A stretch of DNA of 64,000 nucleotides from positions 434,001 through 498,000 of the forward strand of contig JAESII010000004.1 of NCBI GenBank assembly GCA_016756725.1, written 5' to 3'. Of the stretch, positions 54,617 to 63,874 are shown piece by piece. The notes beneath the pieces were generated by a model. It did not search any database. It worked only from the letters and a program-made list of their open reading frames with translations, and had not been told where the DNA came from. This stretch comes from Synergistaceae bacterium (GTDB lineage Bacteria; Synergistota; Synergistia; Synergistales; Aminithiophilaceae). How positions within the stretch are numbered: the stretch's first letter is position 1; each line of letters begins with the position of its first letter. The position numbers were made by a program, and so were the translations under genes.

Positions 54617-55361
54617 GCTTCAGGGCGTCAGCAAGATCTACCCCCTGGCCGGAGGCGAGGTCCGTGCCCTTGAGGACCTGTCCCTCTTCCTCCCTCGGGG
54701 CAGTTTCACCGTCGTCCTCGGCCGAAGCGGGTCGGGCAAGACGACGCTTCTCCGCCTTCTGGCCGGTCTCGAGGAGCCCACGAAGGGGCGGATCTCCCTT
54801 CCCCGGAATGAGGGCGGAGAGGGAAAAAAACCGGCCGTGGGGCTCGTCTTTCAGGAGCCCCGCCTCATGCCCTGGCTCACCGTCGAGGAGAATGTGGCCT
54901 TTTCTCTCAAAGGTCGCCTCGGCAAGGAGGAGGCTACGGCAAGGGTCGAGGCCATGCTGGCCCTTCTCGGGCTGGAGGACTTCCGCTCGGCCTACCCCGA
55001 TCAGATTTCGGGCGGCATGGCTCAGCGCGTCGCCCTGGGGCGGACTCTGGCTTTCGACCCCGCCGTCGTTCTCATGGACGAACCGCTGGGAGCCCTCGAC
55101 TATTTCACCCGGCGCCGCCTTCAGGGCGAGATCGCCGAGCTTCATCGCCGGACGGGCAAGACCTTTCTCCTCGTCACCCACGACGTCGAAGAGGCCCTGG
55201 CCCTGGGCGATTCCATCGTCGTTCTCGAGGCGGGGCGCGTCGCCGACTGTCTCGACATCCCCGTCTCCCGTCCCAGGGAGACGGGTCGTCCCGAGTTCCT
55301 GCCTCTGCGCCGCCGCGTGCTCGAGGCCATCGTCGGCGGGGAACACCCGCCGCTTTCCTGA
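54600..55361 (+). CDS. ABC transporter ATPase, SsuB/nitrate-taurine type
   Basis: The 253-residue ATPase has Walker A LGRSGSGKTTLLR, Q-loop VFQEPRLMPWLTVEENV, signature ISGGMAQRVALGR, Walker B VVLMDEPLGALD and the switch His in LVTHDVEEALAL. Start taken as TTG 54600 (AAGGAG 11 bases upstream), which gives a normal N-terminus LAEGIRLQGVSKIYPLA. An earlier in-frame TTG at 54573 lacks a ribosome site. Confidence 0.92.
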   Translation: MAEGIRLQGVSKIYPLAGGEVRALEDLSLFLPRGSFTVVLGRSGSGKTTLLRLLAGLEEPTKGRISLPRNEGGEGKKPAVGLVFQEPRLMPWLTVEENVAFSLKGRLGKEEATARVEAMLALLGLEDFRSAYPDQISGGMAQRVALGRTLAFDPAVVLMDEPLGALDYFTRRRLQGEIAELHRRTGKTFLLVTHDVEEALALGDSIVVLEAGRVADCLDIPVSRPRETGRPEFLPLRRRVLEAIVGGEHPPLS

Positions 55362-55382
55362 TCCCCCAAGGAGGTCCTGCCC

Positions 55383-56315
55383 TTGTCTATTCGCAAGTCC
55401 CTCTGGGCCCTGATCGCCCTCGCCGTTTTCGCCCTCCCGGCCGCTGGGGCCGACAAGATCGCCCTCACCTACGTCAAGGCGCCGCTCAACGTGCCGTCCA
55501 TCGTCGAAAGGAAACTGGAGCTCTTCGAAAAGGCCTTCGCCTCCGAGGGCATCACCGTCACCTACCCGGAGATCACCGCCGGCCCCGCCCAGACCCAGGC
55601 CATGGCGGCCGGTTCGATCCAGTTCGCCAACTGCCTCGGAGGCACATCGGCCCTCCTTGCCGCTGCGGCCGGCGTCGACCTCAGGATCATCGCCGTCTAC
55701 AGCCGGGCTCCGGAGGCCTTCGTCCTCCTCGCCAGGGATGAGGCCGTCACCTCCGTCGCCGATCTGAAGGGCAGGAAGGTCGCCGGTCCCAAGGGAACGG
55801 TCCTTCATCAGCTTCTTGCGACGGCCCTGGACCGCGAAGGAATGAAGGCCGAGGACGTGCAGTTCCTCTCCATGGGCCTGCCCGAAGGGGTGGCGGCCCT
55901 CCTCTCGGGCAACGTCGACGCCGCCCTGGCGGCAGGTCCGGCGGCCTACAAGGCCCAGGAGGCCGGTGCCCGCGTCGTCGTCGACGGACGGGGCCTCGTC
56001 GATGCCACGACGGTCATCGCCGTGGCCGGCCCCTTCTTGGAAAGTCACCCCGACCGGGTCGCCCGCTTCCTGGAGGTGCACCGTCAGGCCCTGGACTTCA
56101 TGAGGGAGAACGAGGCGGAAGCCTTCGCACTCACCGCCGAGGAGACGGGCCTTTCCGTCGAGGCCGTGGCCGCCATGTTCCCCCTCTATGATTTCGATCC
56201 CACCCTGCGCCCCTCCGACGTGGAGGAGCTGAAGCGGACCCAGGACTTCCTCCTCGCCAACGGCCTCATGGAGAGGGCCGTCGACGTGGACGCCCTTTTT
56301 GCACCTCTCCAATAA
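55383..56315 (+). CDS. ABC transporter substrate-binding protein, SsuA/NMT1-like
   Basis: The 310-residue protein has a signal peptide ending AGA and the opening KIALTYVKAPLNVPSIVER. It has the two-lobed fold typical of aliphatic sulfonate or NMT1/THI5-like binders: NCLGGTSALLAAAAGVDLRIIAVY, VADLKGRKVAGPKGT, GNVDAALAAGPAAY. Start TTG 55383 follows AAGGAGG. Ligand unknown. With the two preceding genes it forms a complete importer between the hydrogenase and formate dehydrogenase blocks. Confidence 0.88.
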   Translation: MSIRKSLWALIALAVFALPAAGADKIALTYVKAPLNVPSIVERKLELFEKAFASEGITVTYPEITAGPAQTQAMAAGSIQFANCLGGTSALLAAAAGVDLRIIAVYSRAPEAFVLLARDEAVTSVADLKGRKVAGPKGTVLHQLLATALDREGMKAEDVQFLSMGLPEGVAALLSGNVDAALAAGPAAYKAQEAGARVVVDGRGLVDATTVIAVAGPFLESHPDRVARFLEVHRQALDFMRENEAEAFALTAEETGLSVEAVAAMFPLYDFDPTLRPSDVEELKRTQDFLLANGLMERAVDVDALFAPLQ

Positions 56316-56490
56316 GAGGGAACGGCCCCTGGCCGCCGACGCAAAAACTCCCCGATAATCCCAGCGGCCGCACCCAAAGAGAAAAAGATCCATTGCTGAC
56401 AGAAAAAGCAGAAAGATCAGCACCTGAATAACAAATAAAGCCATCGGTCGCAAACGATTAATTTATTAAGACAACGCCTGCCCAAGGATC

Positions 56491-56538
56491 GCCCGGGAGG
56501 ATGTGCCCATGCGTGCACTTCTCCCGGGCTTAATTTTT
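56491..56538 (+). terminator. intrinsic terminator of the ABC operon
   Basis: GCCCGGGAG pairs with CTCCCGGGC, with an inner GTGC/GCAC pairing, followed by TTAATTTTTTA. Confidence 0.85.
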
Positions 56539-56561
56539 TATCTTTCACTGGAGGGATGGGA

Positions 56562-57057
56562 ATGACGATCGGCAGGAAGCTTTTCCGGATGGCTCTGGTG
56601 GTCCCGGCAATGATCGTGACCATGACGGCCGTCACCTAGTGCCGCAGCAAGGCCATGATTCTCGATAGGGTGGACAAGGCGGGCATGGAGATCGTCGTCA
56701 GCGCCACCGACACCGTCCGCGGCCGCTTCGAAAAGATCGCCGCCATCGCCGTCACCGCCACGGAGGGGAGGGTCATCTCCGTCGCGACCGCCTATGACGA
56801 ATCGGGCGCCTTCGTCAAAGCCATGGGCAACGACGTGAGCATCAAGGACATGAGCGACTGCGTCGAGGGCCCGAGAATCTTCGGCAAGGGCTCGGGGATC
56901 ACGCTTCTTGAAAGCGGCGTCGTTGCCGCCGGTGAGACGGGCAGCGCCGTCTACCATGACGAGGGAAATGGCGGTGACGGCTCAACGGTTGCAGGCCCAG
57001 CTTGGCCGGTTCATCCTGACCGAAGCCCGCCAGGCCGGTCTGGTTCCCAAAAAATAA
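56562..57057 (+). pseudogene. chemoreceptor (MCP) pseudogene with stop codon and internal deletion
   Basis: The frame opens TIGRKLFRMALVVPAMIVTM, a typical receptor TM1, then meets TAG at 56637-56639. The same frame continues with a Cache-like fragment (MILDRVDKAGMEIVVSATDTV ... VATAYDESGAFVKAM). Near 56950 the frame changes to TREMAVTAQRLQAQLGRFIL, the usual extreme C-terminus of a chemoreceptor, ending at TAA 57055-57057. The second membrane helix, HAMP and whole signalling coiled coil are missing. The gene is a decayed remnant. Confidence 0.75.
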
Positions 57058-57095
57058 ACGGAACTCTCTCAAAGGCCCCGGTCATTCCTCTGCCT

Positions 57096-57123
57096 TTGAC
57101 TTTGTGACAGAAGAGAGTATCAT
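57096..57123 (+). promoter_or_regulatory. possible promoter of the formate dehydrogenase operon
   Basis: TTGACT (57096-57101), 16-bp spacer, TATCAT (57118-57123). If used, it gives a 5' leader of about 290 nt before the first gene. Confidence 0.4.
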
Positions 57124-57424
57124 GTATCCCGGTCAGCCGTGCAAATGGATGCAAACCTCAGAGGGTATTTTTCGGGACTGTCGCGCGGGGCCCCTGGTTT
57201 GTGAGTTCTCGAAATAAAAAGCGATTGCCATCTCATTCACGTTAAAAAAGAAGCTCCGGTCCTTTACGGCCTTCTCCGTCTTTTTTGGGGGCAGTTAGGG
57301 CCGTTGTCGTTTAAACTTCCATGTTATCGGGGGGTGGTGGGTTTCTTTTTGTCGCGACATGCGCAAGTAATCACAAGTTAAGGGGCGGTCCTTTTGGGAC
57401 CAACACAGTGGTAGGAGGGAGAGC
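57124..57424 (+). other. long leader region before the formate dehydrogenase operon
   Basis: About 300 bp without a gene and AT-richer than the flanks. It holds a TGTCGCGACA palindrome (57350-57359), a T6 run at 57281-57286 and a GGTCC/GGACC hairpin around 57390. No known riboswitch was identified. It may carry operators or a regulatory leader. Confidence 0.35.
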
Positions 57425-57895
57425 ATGACAACGACACAGGAAGAGGTCCTTTCCAAGGTCAGGGAAATCGTCTCGCCCTGGAAGGACAAGAAAGGCGGCC
57501 TTATTCCGATTCTGCAGCAGGCCCAGCATGAGTTCGGCTACCTGCCGCCGGAGGTGGTCCAGGCCATTTCCGACGAGATGCTGATTCCCCTGGCCGAAAT
57601 CTACGGGGTGGCGACTTTCTACGCCCAGTTTCACCTCAAGCCCCGGGGGCGGCACGTCGTTCGCGTCTGTCGCGGGACGGCCTGTCACGTCCGGGGAAGC
57701 CTCAAGATTCTGGAGAAACTGAAAGAGACCTTGCACGTCACCGATAACGGCACGACCGAGGACCTCCGCTTCACCCTCGAACCGGTGGCCTGTCTTGGCG
57801 CCTGCGGGCTCGCACCGGTCATGACCATCGACGAACAGACCTTCGGGCGCGTCAGGCCGGAAATGCTGGGAGACATTCTGGGCAAGTTCGAGTAG
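57425..57895 (+). CDS. NuoE/HndA-type subunit of formate dehydrogenase complex
   Basis: The 156-residue [2Fe-2S] subunit is a paralogue of the product of 47508-47990: QQAQHEFGYLPPEVVQAIS, IYGVATFYAQFHLKPRGRH, cluster Cys CRGTAC and CLGAC. It is the first gene of the second diaphorase module, serving formate dehydrogenase. GGAGGGAG precedes ATG 57425. Confidence 0.9.
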   Translation: MTTTQEEVLSKVREIVSPWKDKKGGLIPILQQAQHEFGYLPPEVVQAISDEMLIPLAEIYGVATFYAQFHLKPRGRHVVRVCRGTACHVRGSLKILEKLKETLHVTDNGTTEDLRFTLEPVACLGACGLAPVMTIDEQTFGRVRPEMLGDILGKFE

Positions 57896-58031
57896 GTTCA
57901 ACAGCATCAGGGCTGCCTTGTCTTCGAGGCGGCGCGAGGCAACAGGGGGTAAGGTCGTCAGCCACAGGAATGGGCCCGCCGGGGCAAGGACCCGGTCCGG
58001 GCCGTGAACGATTATGTCGGAGGTGGAGCCA

Positions 58032-58403
58032 GTGCCCAAGATCAAGACTCTCGACGATCTGAAGAAGATCAAGGAGAGCACCATGGATCTGACCGGTGCG
58101 CGGTCCCAGGGCAAGACGCGCATCATCATCGGTATGGGAACCTGCGGCATCGCCGCCGGGGCCCGGGCCGTCATGGAGGCCGTCATGGCCGAATTGTCCC
58201 GCCGCGGCCTCAAGGACGTCTCCGTCGAGACGACGGGCTGCATCGGCATGTGTCAGGATGAGCCCCTTCTGGACGTTATCCACGGGGGAGAGTCGCGGAT
58301 AACCTACGGAAAGGTCGGGCCTGACGACGTTCCCCGCATCATCGCGGAGCACGTCGTCAACGGCCGTGTCGTCGAGGACAAGGTCATCGGCCGGACGGAC
58401 TGA
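58032..58403 (+). CDS. HndB-type subunit of formate dehydrogenase complex
   Basis: The 123-residue paralogue of hndB has the helix KIKTLDDLKKIKEST, then MGTCGIAAGARAV and TGCIGMCQDEPLLDV, with the same three Cys as hndB. GTG 58032, seven bases after GGAGGTG, was preferred over an in-frame ATG at 58014 that lacks a ribosome site and would lengthen the N-terminus beyond the paralogue. Confidence 0.8.
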   Translation: MPKIKTLDDLKKIKESTMDLTGARSQGKTRIIIGMGTCGIAAGARAVMEAVMAELSRRGLKDVSVETTGCIGMCQDEPLLDVIHGGESRITYGKVGPDDVPRIIAEHVVNGRVVEDKVIGRTD

Positions 58404-58417
58404 GGGAGGCAGAGCTT

Positions 58418-60211
58418 ATGGGGCTTTACAGGTCACACGTACTCATCTGCGGCGGAACGGGCTGCGTTTCCAGTGGCTCCCTTGAGGTCCTCGAGGCCCT
58501 CAAGAAGGGGCTCGCCGAAAAAGGGATGGACAAGGAGATCCTCGTCGTTTCCACGGGCTGCCACGGCATGTGCGAGATGGGGCCCATCGTCGTCGTCTAC
58601 CCCGAAGGGACCTTCTACTGCCGCGTCACGGCCGCCGACGTTCCCGAACTGATCGAGGAGCACCTCTACAAGGGCCGCGTCGTCGAGCGCCTGATCTACA
58701 AGGGCGAGGGCAAGGCCAGCGACGTGCCCCACTACACGGAGATTCCCTTCTACAAGAAGCAGCATCGCATCGCCCTCCGCAACTGCGGTTACATCAATCC
58801 CGACAGCATCGACGAGTACATTGCCCGCGACGGCTACGCCGCCCTCGTCAAGGCCCTGACGGAGATGACGCCAGAGGCCGTCATCGAAGAGGTGAAGACC
58901 TCGGGCCTCCGCGGACGGGGCGGCGGCGGTTTCCCGACGGGACTCAAGTGGAGCTTCTGCGCCCGTTCCGCCGGAGACAAGAAGTACGTCATCTGCAACG
59001 CCGACGAGGGCGACCCCGGCGCCTTCATGGACCGCTCCCTCCTCGAGGGTGACCCCCACGCCGTCGTCGAGGGCATGCTCCTGGGGGCCTATGCCATGGG
59101 GGCCAACGAGGGCTACATCTACTGCCGCGCCGAGTACCCCCTGGCCATCAAACGTCTCAAGAGGACCATCGAACAGGCCACGGAATACGGTCTCCTGGGC
59201 GAGCACATTCTGGGGACGGACTTCTCCTTCGAGCTCCACATCAAGGAGGGGGCCGGCGCCTTCGTCTGCGGCGAGGAGACGGCCCTCATGGCCTCCATCG
59301 AGGGACGGCGGGGCATGCCCCGCCCCCGGCCGCCCTTCCCGGCCAACAAGGGGCTCTGGGGCAAGCCGTCCAACATCAACAACGTCGAGACCTGGGCCAA
59401 CGTGCCGTCCATCATCCGCAACGGTGGCGAGTGGTACGCCGCCATGGGCACGGAGAAGTCCAAGGGCACCAAGGTCTTCGCCCTCACCGGCAAGGTGAAC
59501 CACACGGGCCTCGTCGAAGTCCCCATGGGGACGACGATCCGAGAGATCGTCTTCGAGATCGGCGGCGGCATCCTGAACGGCAAGAAGTTCAAGGCCGTCC
59601 AGATCGGCGGCCCCTCCGGGGGCTGTCTCACCAAGGATCACCTCGACATCCCCATCAGCTACGAGTCCCTCTCCCAGGTGGGAGCCATCATGGGCTCGGG
59701 GGGCCTCGTCGTCATGGACGAGGATAACTGCATGGTCGATGTGGCCAAGTTCTTCCTTGAATTCACCCAGGCCGAATCCTGCGGCAAATGCCCCCCCTGC
59801 CGGGAGGGCACGAAGAAGATGCTCGACATCCTGACGCGGATCTGCGCGGGCAAGGGCAAGCCGGAAGATCTCGAGGCCCTCGAGTACCTGGGGACGATGA
59901 TCAAGGAGACGTCCCTCTGCGGCCTGGGCCAGACGGCTCCCAATCCGGTCCTCACGACACTGCGCTATTTCCGCGACGAATACGAGGCCCACATCAACGA
60001 GAAACGCTGCCCCGCCGGGGCCTGCACGGAGCTGACGCGCTTCATCATCGACGCCGACAAGTGCATCGGTTGCACCAAGTGCGCCCGCGTCTGTCCCGCC
60101 GATGCCATCACCGGTGCCGTGAAGCAGCCCCACGTCATCGATCAGGACAAGTGCGTCAAGTGCGGCGCCTGCGCGGAGGCCTGCCCCGTGAAGGCCATTG
60201 ACCGGCGCTGA
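58418..60211 (+). CDS. NuoF-type diaphorase subunit of formate dehydrogenase complex
   Basis: The 597-residue flavoprotein is the same length and domain order as hndC: N-terminal ferredoxin-like domain (CGGTGC, GCHGMC), FMN/NADH domain (GLRGRGGGGFPTGLKW, CNADEGDPGAFMDR), cluster site ESCGKCPPCR and C-terminal clusters CIGCTKCARVCP and CVKCGACAEACP. It would exchange electrons among formate dehydrogenase, NAD(P)H and perhaps ferredoxin. Its stop lies 19 bp before the chosen catalytic-gene start. Confidence 0.95.
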   Translation: MGLYRSHVLICGGTGCVSSGSLEVLEALKKGLAEKGMDKEILVVSTGCHGMCEMGPIVVVYPEGTFYCRVTAADVPELIEEHLYKGRVVERLIYKGEGKASDVPHYTEIPFYKKQHRIALRNCGYINPDSIDEYIARDGYAALVKALTEMTPEAVIEEVKTSGLRGRGGGGFPTGLKWSFCARSAGDKKYVICNADEGDPGAFMDRSLLEGDPHAVVEGMLLGAYAMGANEGYIYCRAEYPLAIKRLKRTIEQATEYGLLGEHILGTDFSFELHIKEGAGAFVCGEETALMASIEGRRGMPRPRPPFPANKGLWGKPSNINNVETWANVPSIIRNGGEWYAAMGTEKSKGTKVFALTGKVNHTGLVEVPMGTTIREIVFEIGGGILNGKKFKAVQIGGPSGGCLTKDHLDIPISYESLSQVGAIMGSGGLVVMDEDNCMVDVAKFFLEFTQAESCGKCPPCREGTKKMLDILTRICAGKGKPEDLEALEYLGTMIKETSLCGLGQTAPNPVLTTLRYFRDEYEAHINEKRCPAGACTELTRFIIDADKCIGCTKCARVCPADAITGAVKQPHVIDQDKCVKCGACAEACPVKAIDRR

Positions 60212-60230
60212 CGAGGAGGTCATGGAAAGC

Positions 60231-62942
60231 ATGCAAGCCATCGATCTGACCATCAACGGAAAGAAGATCGCAGCCGAACCGGGCATGACGATCCTTCAGG
60301 CCGCCCGAAAAGGCGGCATCCACATCCCGACCCTCTGCGAGCATCCGGCCATCCCCATCGCCGGAGCCTGCCGGGTCTGCCTCGTCGAGGTCGAGAACAG
60401 CCCCAAGCTCCTGACGGCCTGTTCGTCACCGGTCGCTCCGGGCATGGTCGTCCACACCCATTCGCCCCGCGTCCTGGCAGCCCGGAAGGCCGTCGTCGAG
60501 CTCATCCTCATCCGCCATCCCCTGGACTGCTTCTCCTGTTCCAGCAACGGCAAGTGCGAGCTCCAGGACGTGGCCTACGAGCTGGGCATCAAGGCCTCGC
60601 CCTTCACCGACGAGGGCGACACCTGCCGCGACTACGCCCTCGAGGACGCCAATCCCTTCTACGTGAGGGACATGAACAAGTGCATCCTCTGCGGACGCTG
60701 CATCCGGGCCTGCGACAGCCTGGCCCGCTACCACGCCATCGATTTCCAGAACCGCGGCATCCGCACCATGGTCCATCCGCCGGTCGGCAAGGATCTGGAG
60801 CATTCGGACTGCACCTTCTGCGGCCAGTGCGTCCAGCTCTGCCCCGTCGGCGCCCTCTCCGAGAAGGCCTCGACCGGCCAGGGTCGGCCCTGGGAGCTCA
60901 AGTCCGTCAAGACGACCTGCTCCTACTGTGGCGTCGGCTGCGAGCTCAACGTCCAGGTCAACACCAGAACAGGACGGATCGCCAACGTGACGACGGACTA
61001 CCTGAGTCCCACGGCCGTCAACGAGGGGCGCTGCTGCGTCAAGGGGCGCTTCGCCTGGCAGTACGTCCACAGCGACGACCGGCTCACCAGACCTCTCATC
61101 AAGGAGAACGGCGCCTTCCGCGAGGCCGAATGGGCCGAGGCGCTCAGCCTCGTCGCCGGCAGGATGACGGCGATCAAGGAGGACTTCGGGCCTGATGCCA
61201 TCGGATTCTTTTCCTCGGCCCGCTGCACCAACGAGGAGAACTATCTGCTTCAGCGCCTGGCGAGGGAGGTGGTGGGCACAAATAACGTCGATCATTGTGC
61301 CCATCTGTGACATGCTCCCACGGTGAAAGGTCTCGGTGAGACCTTCGGAAGCGGCGCCATGACCAACGATTTCAAATCCATCAAAGAAGCCGACGTGCTC
61401 TTTGTCATCGGCTCCAACACGACGGAGACCCATCCCGTCATCGGCTCCTGGATCAAGGAATGCAAGGCCAAGGGAGCCAAGCTCATCGTCTGCGATCCCC
61501 GAAAGATCGAGCTCTCCAGGTACGCCGACGTCCACATCCGCCACAACAGCGGCAGCGACGTCGCCCTCGTCAACGGAATCATGCACGTCATCCTCCGGGA
61601 CGGCCTCCAGGACCAGGCCTTCATCGATGAACGCGTCGAGAACTTTGAGGCCCTCAGGAAGGTCGTCATGGAGTACACGCCGGAGAAGACGAGCGAGATC
61701 ACCGGCGTTCCGGCCGAGCTGATCGAAGAGGCCGCCAGGACTTACGCCGCCGGGCCCAACTCGGCCATCTTCTACACCATGGGCATCACCCAGCATCAGT
61801 CGGGCACGGACAACGTCCGGTCCCTGGCCAACCTGTCCCTTCTTTGCGGCATGATGGGCCGCCCCGGCACGGGCGTTAACCCCCTGCGGGGTCAGAACAA
61901 CGTCCAGGGCGCCTGCGACATGGGAGCGCTCCCCAACGTCTTCACGGGCTACCAGAAAGTCGACAGCAAAGACGTCCGGGCCAGGATGAGCGATCTCTGG
62001 GCCTGCGGCGACCTCCCCGCTTCGCCGGGCATGACGCTGGTGAAGATGATGGAGGCCGCCGGCAAGGGCGATCTCAAGAGCCTCTTCATCATGGGCGAGA
62101 ACCCCATGGTCACCGACCCCGACACGAACCACGTCCGCCATGCCCTGGAAAACCTCGACTTCCTCGTCGTCCAGGACATCTTCCTCACCGAAACGGCCCA
62201 GATGGCCGATGTCGTCCTTCCCGCCGCCTGCTGGGCCGAGAAGGAAGGGACCTACACCAACACGACCCGTACGGTCCTTCGCGTCCGCAAGGCCGTCGAG
62301 GCTCCCGGCGAGGCCCGGGCCGACTGGGAGATTCTCAACGACCTGGCCCGTTCCTTCGGCGCCGCCTGGGATTTCAGGAGCGCCTCCGATGTCTTCGACG
62401 CCATCGCCGCCTGCACGCCCAGCTACGGCGGCCTCAGCCACAGGCGCCTCGATGAAGGCCCCCTTGCCTGGCCCTGTCCCACGGCCGACCATCCGGGAAC
62501 GCCCAATCTTCACGTGGGCAAGTTCGCCCGCCCCAACGGGAAGGCGACCTTCGCCCCCCGGGAGTGGCAGAAGCCTCACGAGTGGCCCGATGAGCAGTTC
62601 CCCTTCCTGGCCACGACGGGCCGGATCCTCTACCACTACCATTCGGGCAGCATGAGCCGCCGCAGCGCCCCCGGCGAATTCGTCAGGGAGCTCTTCATCG
62701 AGATCAACCCGGCTGATGCTCAGGCTCTCCATGTCGACGAGGGCATGATGCTCCGCGTCACCTCCCGCAGGGGCACTGTCTCGGGGAAGGCCAAGATCAC
62801 CGACCGGGTCCCGCCCAAGATGATCTTCCTGCCCTTCCACTTCGCCGAGGCGGGAGCCAACCTGCTCACGGCAGCCGTCGTCGATCCCGATTCGGAGACG
62901 CCGGCCTACAAGATCAGCGCCGTCAAGGTCGAGAAGGCCTAG
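60231..62942 (+). CDS. fdhA: selenocysteine formate dehydrogenase catalytic subunit with NuoG-like N-terminus
   Basis: One gene of 903 residues if TGA 61308-61310 is read as selenocysteine (position 360). Upstream is VDHCAHL, downstream HAPTVKGLGETFGSG, the family active-site context, so the frame is not broken. The N-terminus is NuoG-like: [2Fe-2S] (ACRVCLVEV), His/Cys cluster (DCFSCSSNGKC), two [4Fe-4S] (CILCGRCIRAC, CTFCGQCVQLCP). Then the Mo/W-bis-MGD domain with its own cluster (CSYCGVGCE), GMMGRPGTGVNPLRGQNNVQG and a C-terminal dinucleotide-binding domain. It oxidises formate to CO2 or works in reverse. Start ATG 60231 by analogy with hndD; ATG 60222 is possible. Confidence 0.93.
61325..61346 (+). 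promoter_or_regulatory. SECIS-like hairpin after the fdhA UGA codon
   Basis: Fourteen bases after the TGA, GAA(A)GGTCTC pairs with GAGACCTTC around the loop GGT, with a single bulged A. Position and size suit a bacterial SECIS element, which must begin within a few bases of UGA and lie in the coding sequence. Confidence 0.75.
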
Positions 62943-62962
62943 AAAGGGATTCCATCGATTTC

Positions 62963-62996
62963 GGGGGAACGGGAAGGGTTTCTTTCCCGTTTCCCC
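62963..62996 (+). terminator. stem-loop between fdhA and focA
   Basis: GGGGAACGGGAA pairs with TTCCCGTTTCCCC (one bulged base). No T-run follows, so it may be a partial terminator or an mRNA-stability hairpin. Confidence 0.5.
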
Positions 62997-63044
62997 GCCG
63001 GTGAAAACGGAAGAAACTCACATTCTGAGAGGAGGATTCACCCC

Positions 63045-63872
63045 ATGAACTTCAAGTCGCCCCTCGACATCGCCAAGGGCGCCTGTGCGGCTGCCAAGGC
63101 CAAAAGCAATTGGGATGTCCAGCAGATGCTCATCCTCGGCATCCTGGCCGGGGCCTACATCGCCTTCGGCGGCTTCCTCATGACCGTCGTCACCCAGGAC
63201 CTGGCCAAGTTCGCCGGCGTCGGCGTCAGCAAATTCCTGGGAGGTGCCGTCTTCTCCGTGGGCCTCATGCTCGTCGTCATCGCCGGCGGCGAGCTCTTCA
63301 CGGGCAACTGCATGATGCCCCTGGGAACCTTCGCCGGCTGCGTCCCCTTCAGCGGCGTCGCCCGCAACTGGTTCTGGGTCTACATCGCCAACTTCCTCGG
63401 CTCCGTCCTCGTCGCCTTCCTCATCTACCAGTCCGGGCTCTGGAAGGGCGCCGTCGGCGTCAACGCCCTCAATATCGCCGCTGCAAAGACGAGCATCCCC
63501 ATCGGCGAGGCCTTCTTCCGCGGCATCCTCTGCAACTGGCTCGTCGTCCTCGCCGTCTGGATGAGCATGGCCGCCATGGACATCGTCGGCAAGATCTTCG
63601 CCATCTTCTTCCCCATCATGGCCTTCGTCGCCTCCGGCTTCGAACACAGCATCGCCAACATGTACATGATCGCCGTCGGCATCTTCATCAAGGGCGACGC
63701 AGCCTTCACGGCCGCCTCGGGCATTCCCGCCGAGAAGCTTTCCACCGTGACCGTGGGCGGTTTCTTCCACAACCTCATCCCCGTCACCCTGGGCAACATG
63801 GTGGGGGGCATCCTCTTCGTGGCCATCTTCTACTTCCTCGTCTTCCGGTCCAAGCTGGAGGACGTGAAGTAG
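63045..63872 (+). CDS. focA: formate/nitrite family channel (FocA-like)
   Basis: The 275-residue membrane protein has six helices typical of the FNT family, with AKAKSNWDVQQMLILGILAGAYIAFGG at the start, VIAGGELFTGNCMM (the omega-loop region), GILCNWLVVLAVWM and SGFEHSIANMYMI with the central pore His. Next to formate dehydrogenase it would move formate across the membrane. GAGAGGAGG precedes ATG 63045. Confidence 0.93.
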   Translation: MNFKSPLDIAKGACAAAKAKSNWDVQQMLILGILAGAYIAFGGFLMTVVTQDLAKFAGVGVSKFLGGAVFSVGLMLVVIAGGELFTGNCMMPLGTFAGCVPFSGVARNWFWVYIANFLGSVLVAFLIYQSGLWKGAVGVNALNIAAAKTSIPIGEAFFRGILCNWLVVLAVWMSMAAMDIVGKIFAIFFPIMAFVASGFEHSIANMYMIAVGIFIKGDAAFTAASGIPAEKLSTVTVGGFFHNLIPVTLGNMVGGILFVAIFYFLVFRSKLEDVK

Positions 63873-63874
63873 GT

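Noticed and set aside
56637..56639. TAG decoded as pyrrolysine in the chemoreceptor remnant
   Set aside because: The same gene also lacks its signalling domain and changes frame, so ordinary decay explains the stop codon.
61308..61310. Premature stop making fdhA a pseudogene
   Set aside because: The frame continues with the exact active-site context of selenocysteine formate dehydrogenases and a SECIS-like hairpin follows, so decoding as selenocysteine is the better reading.
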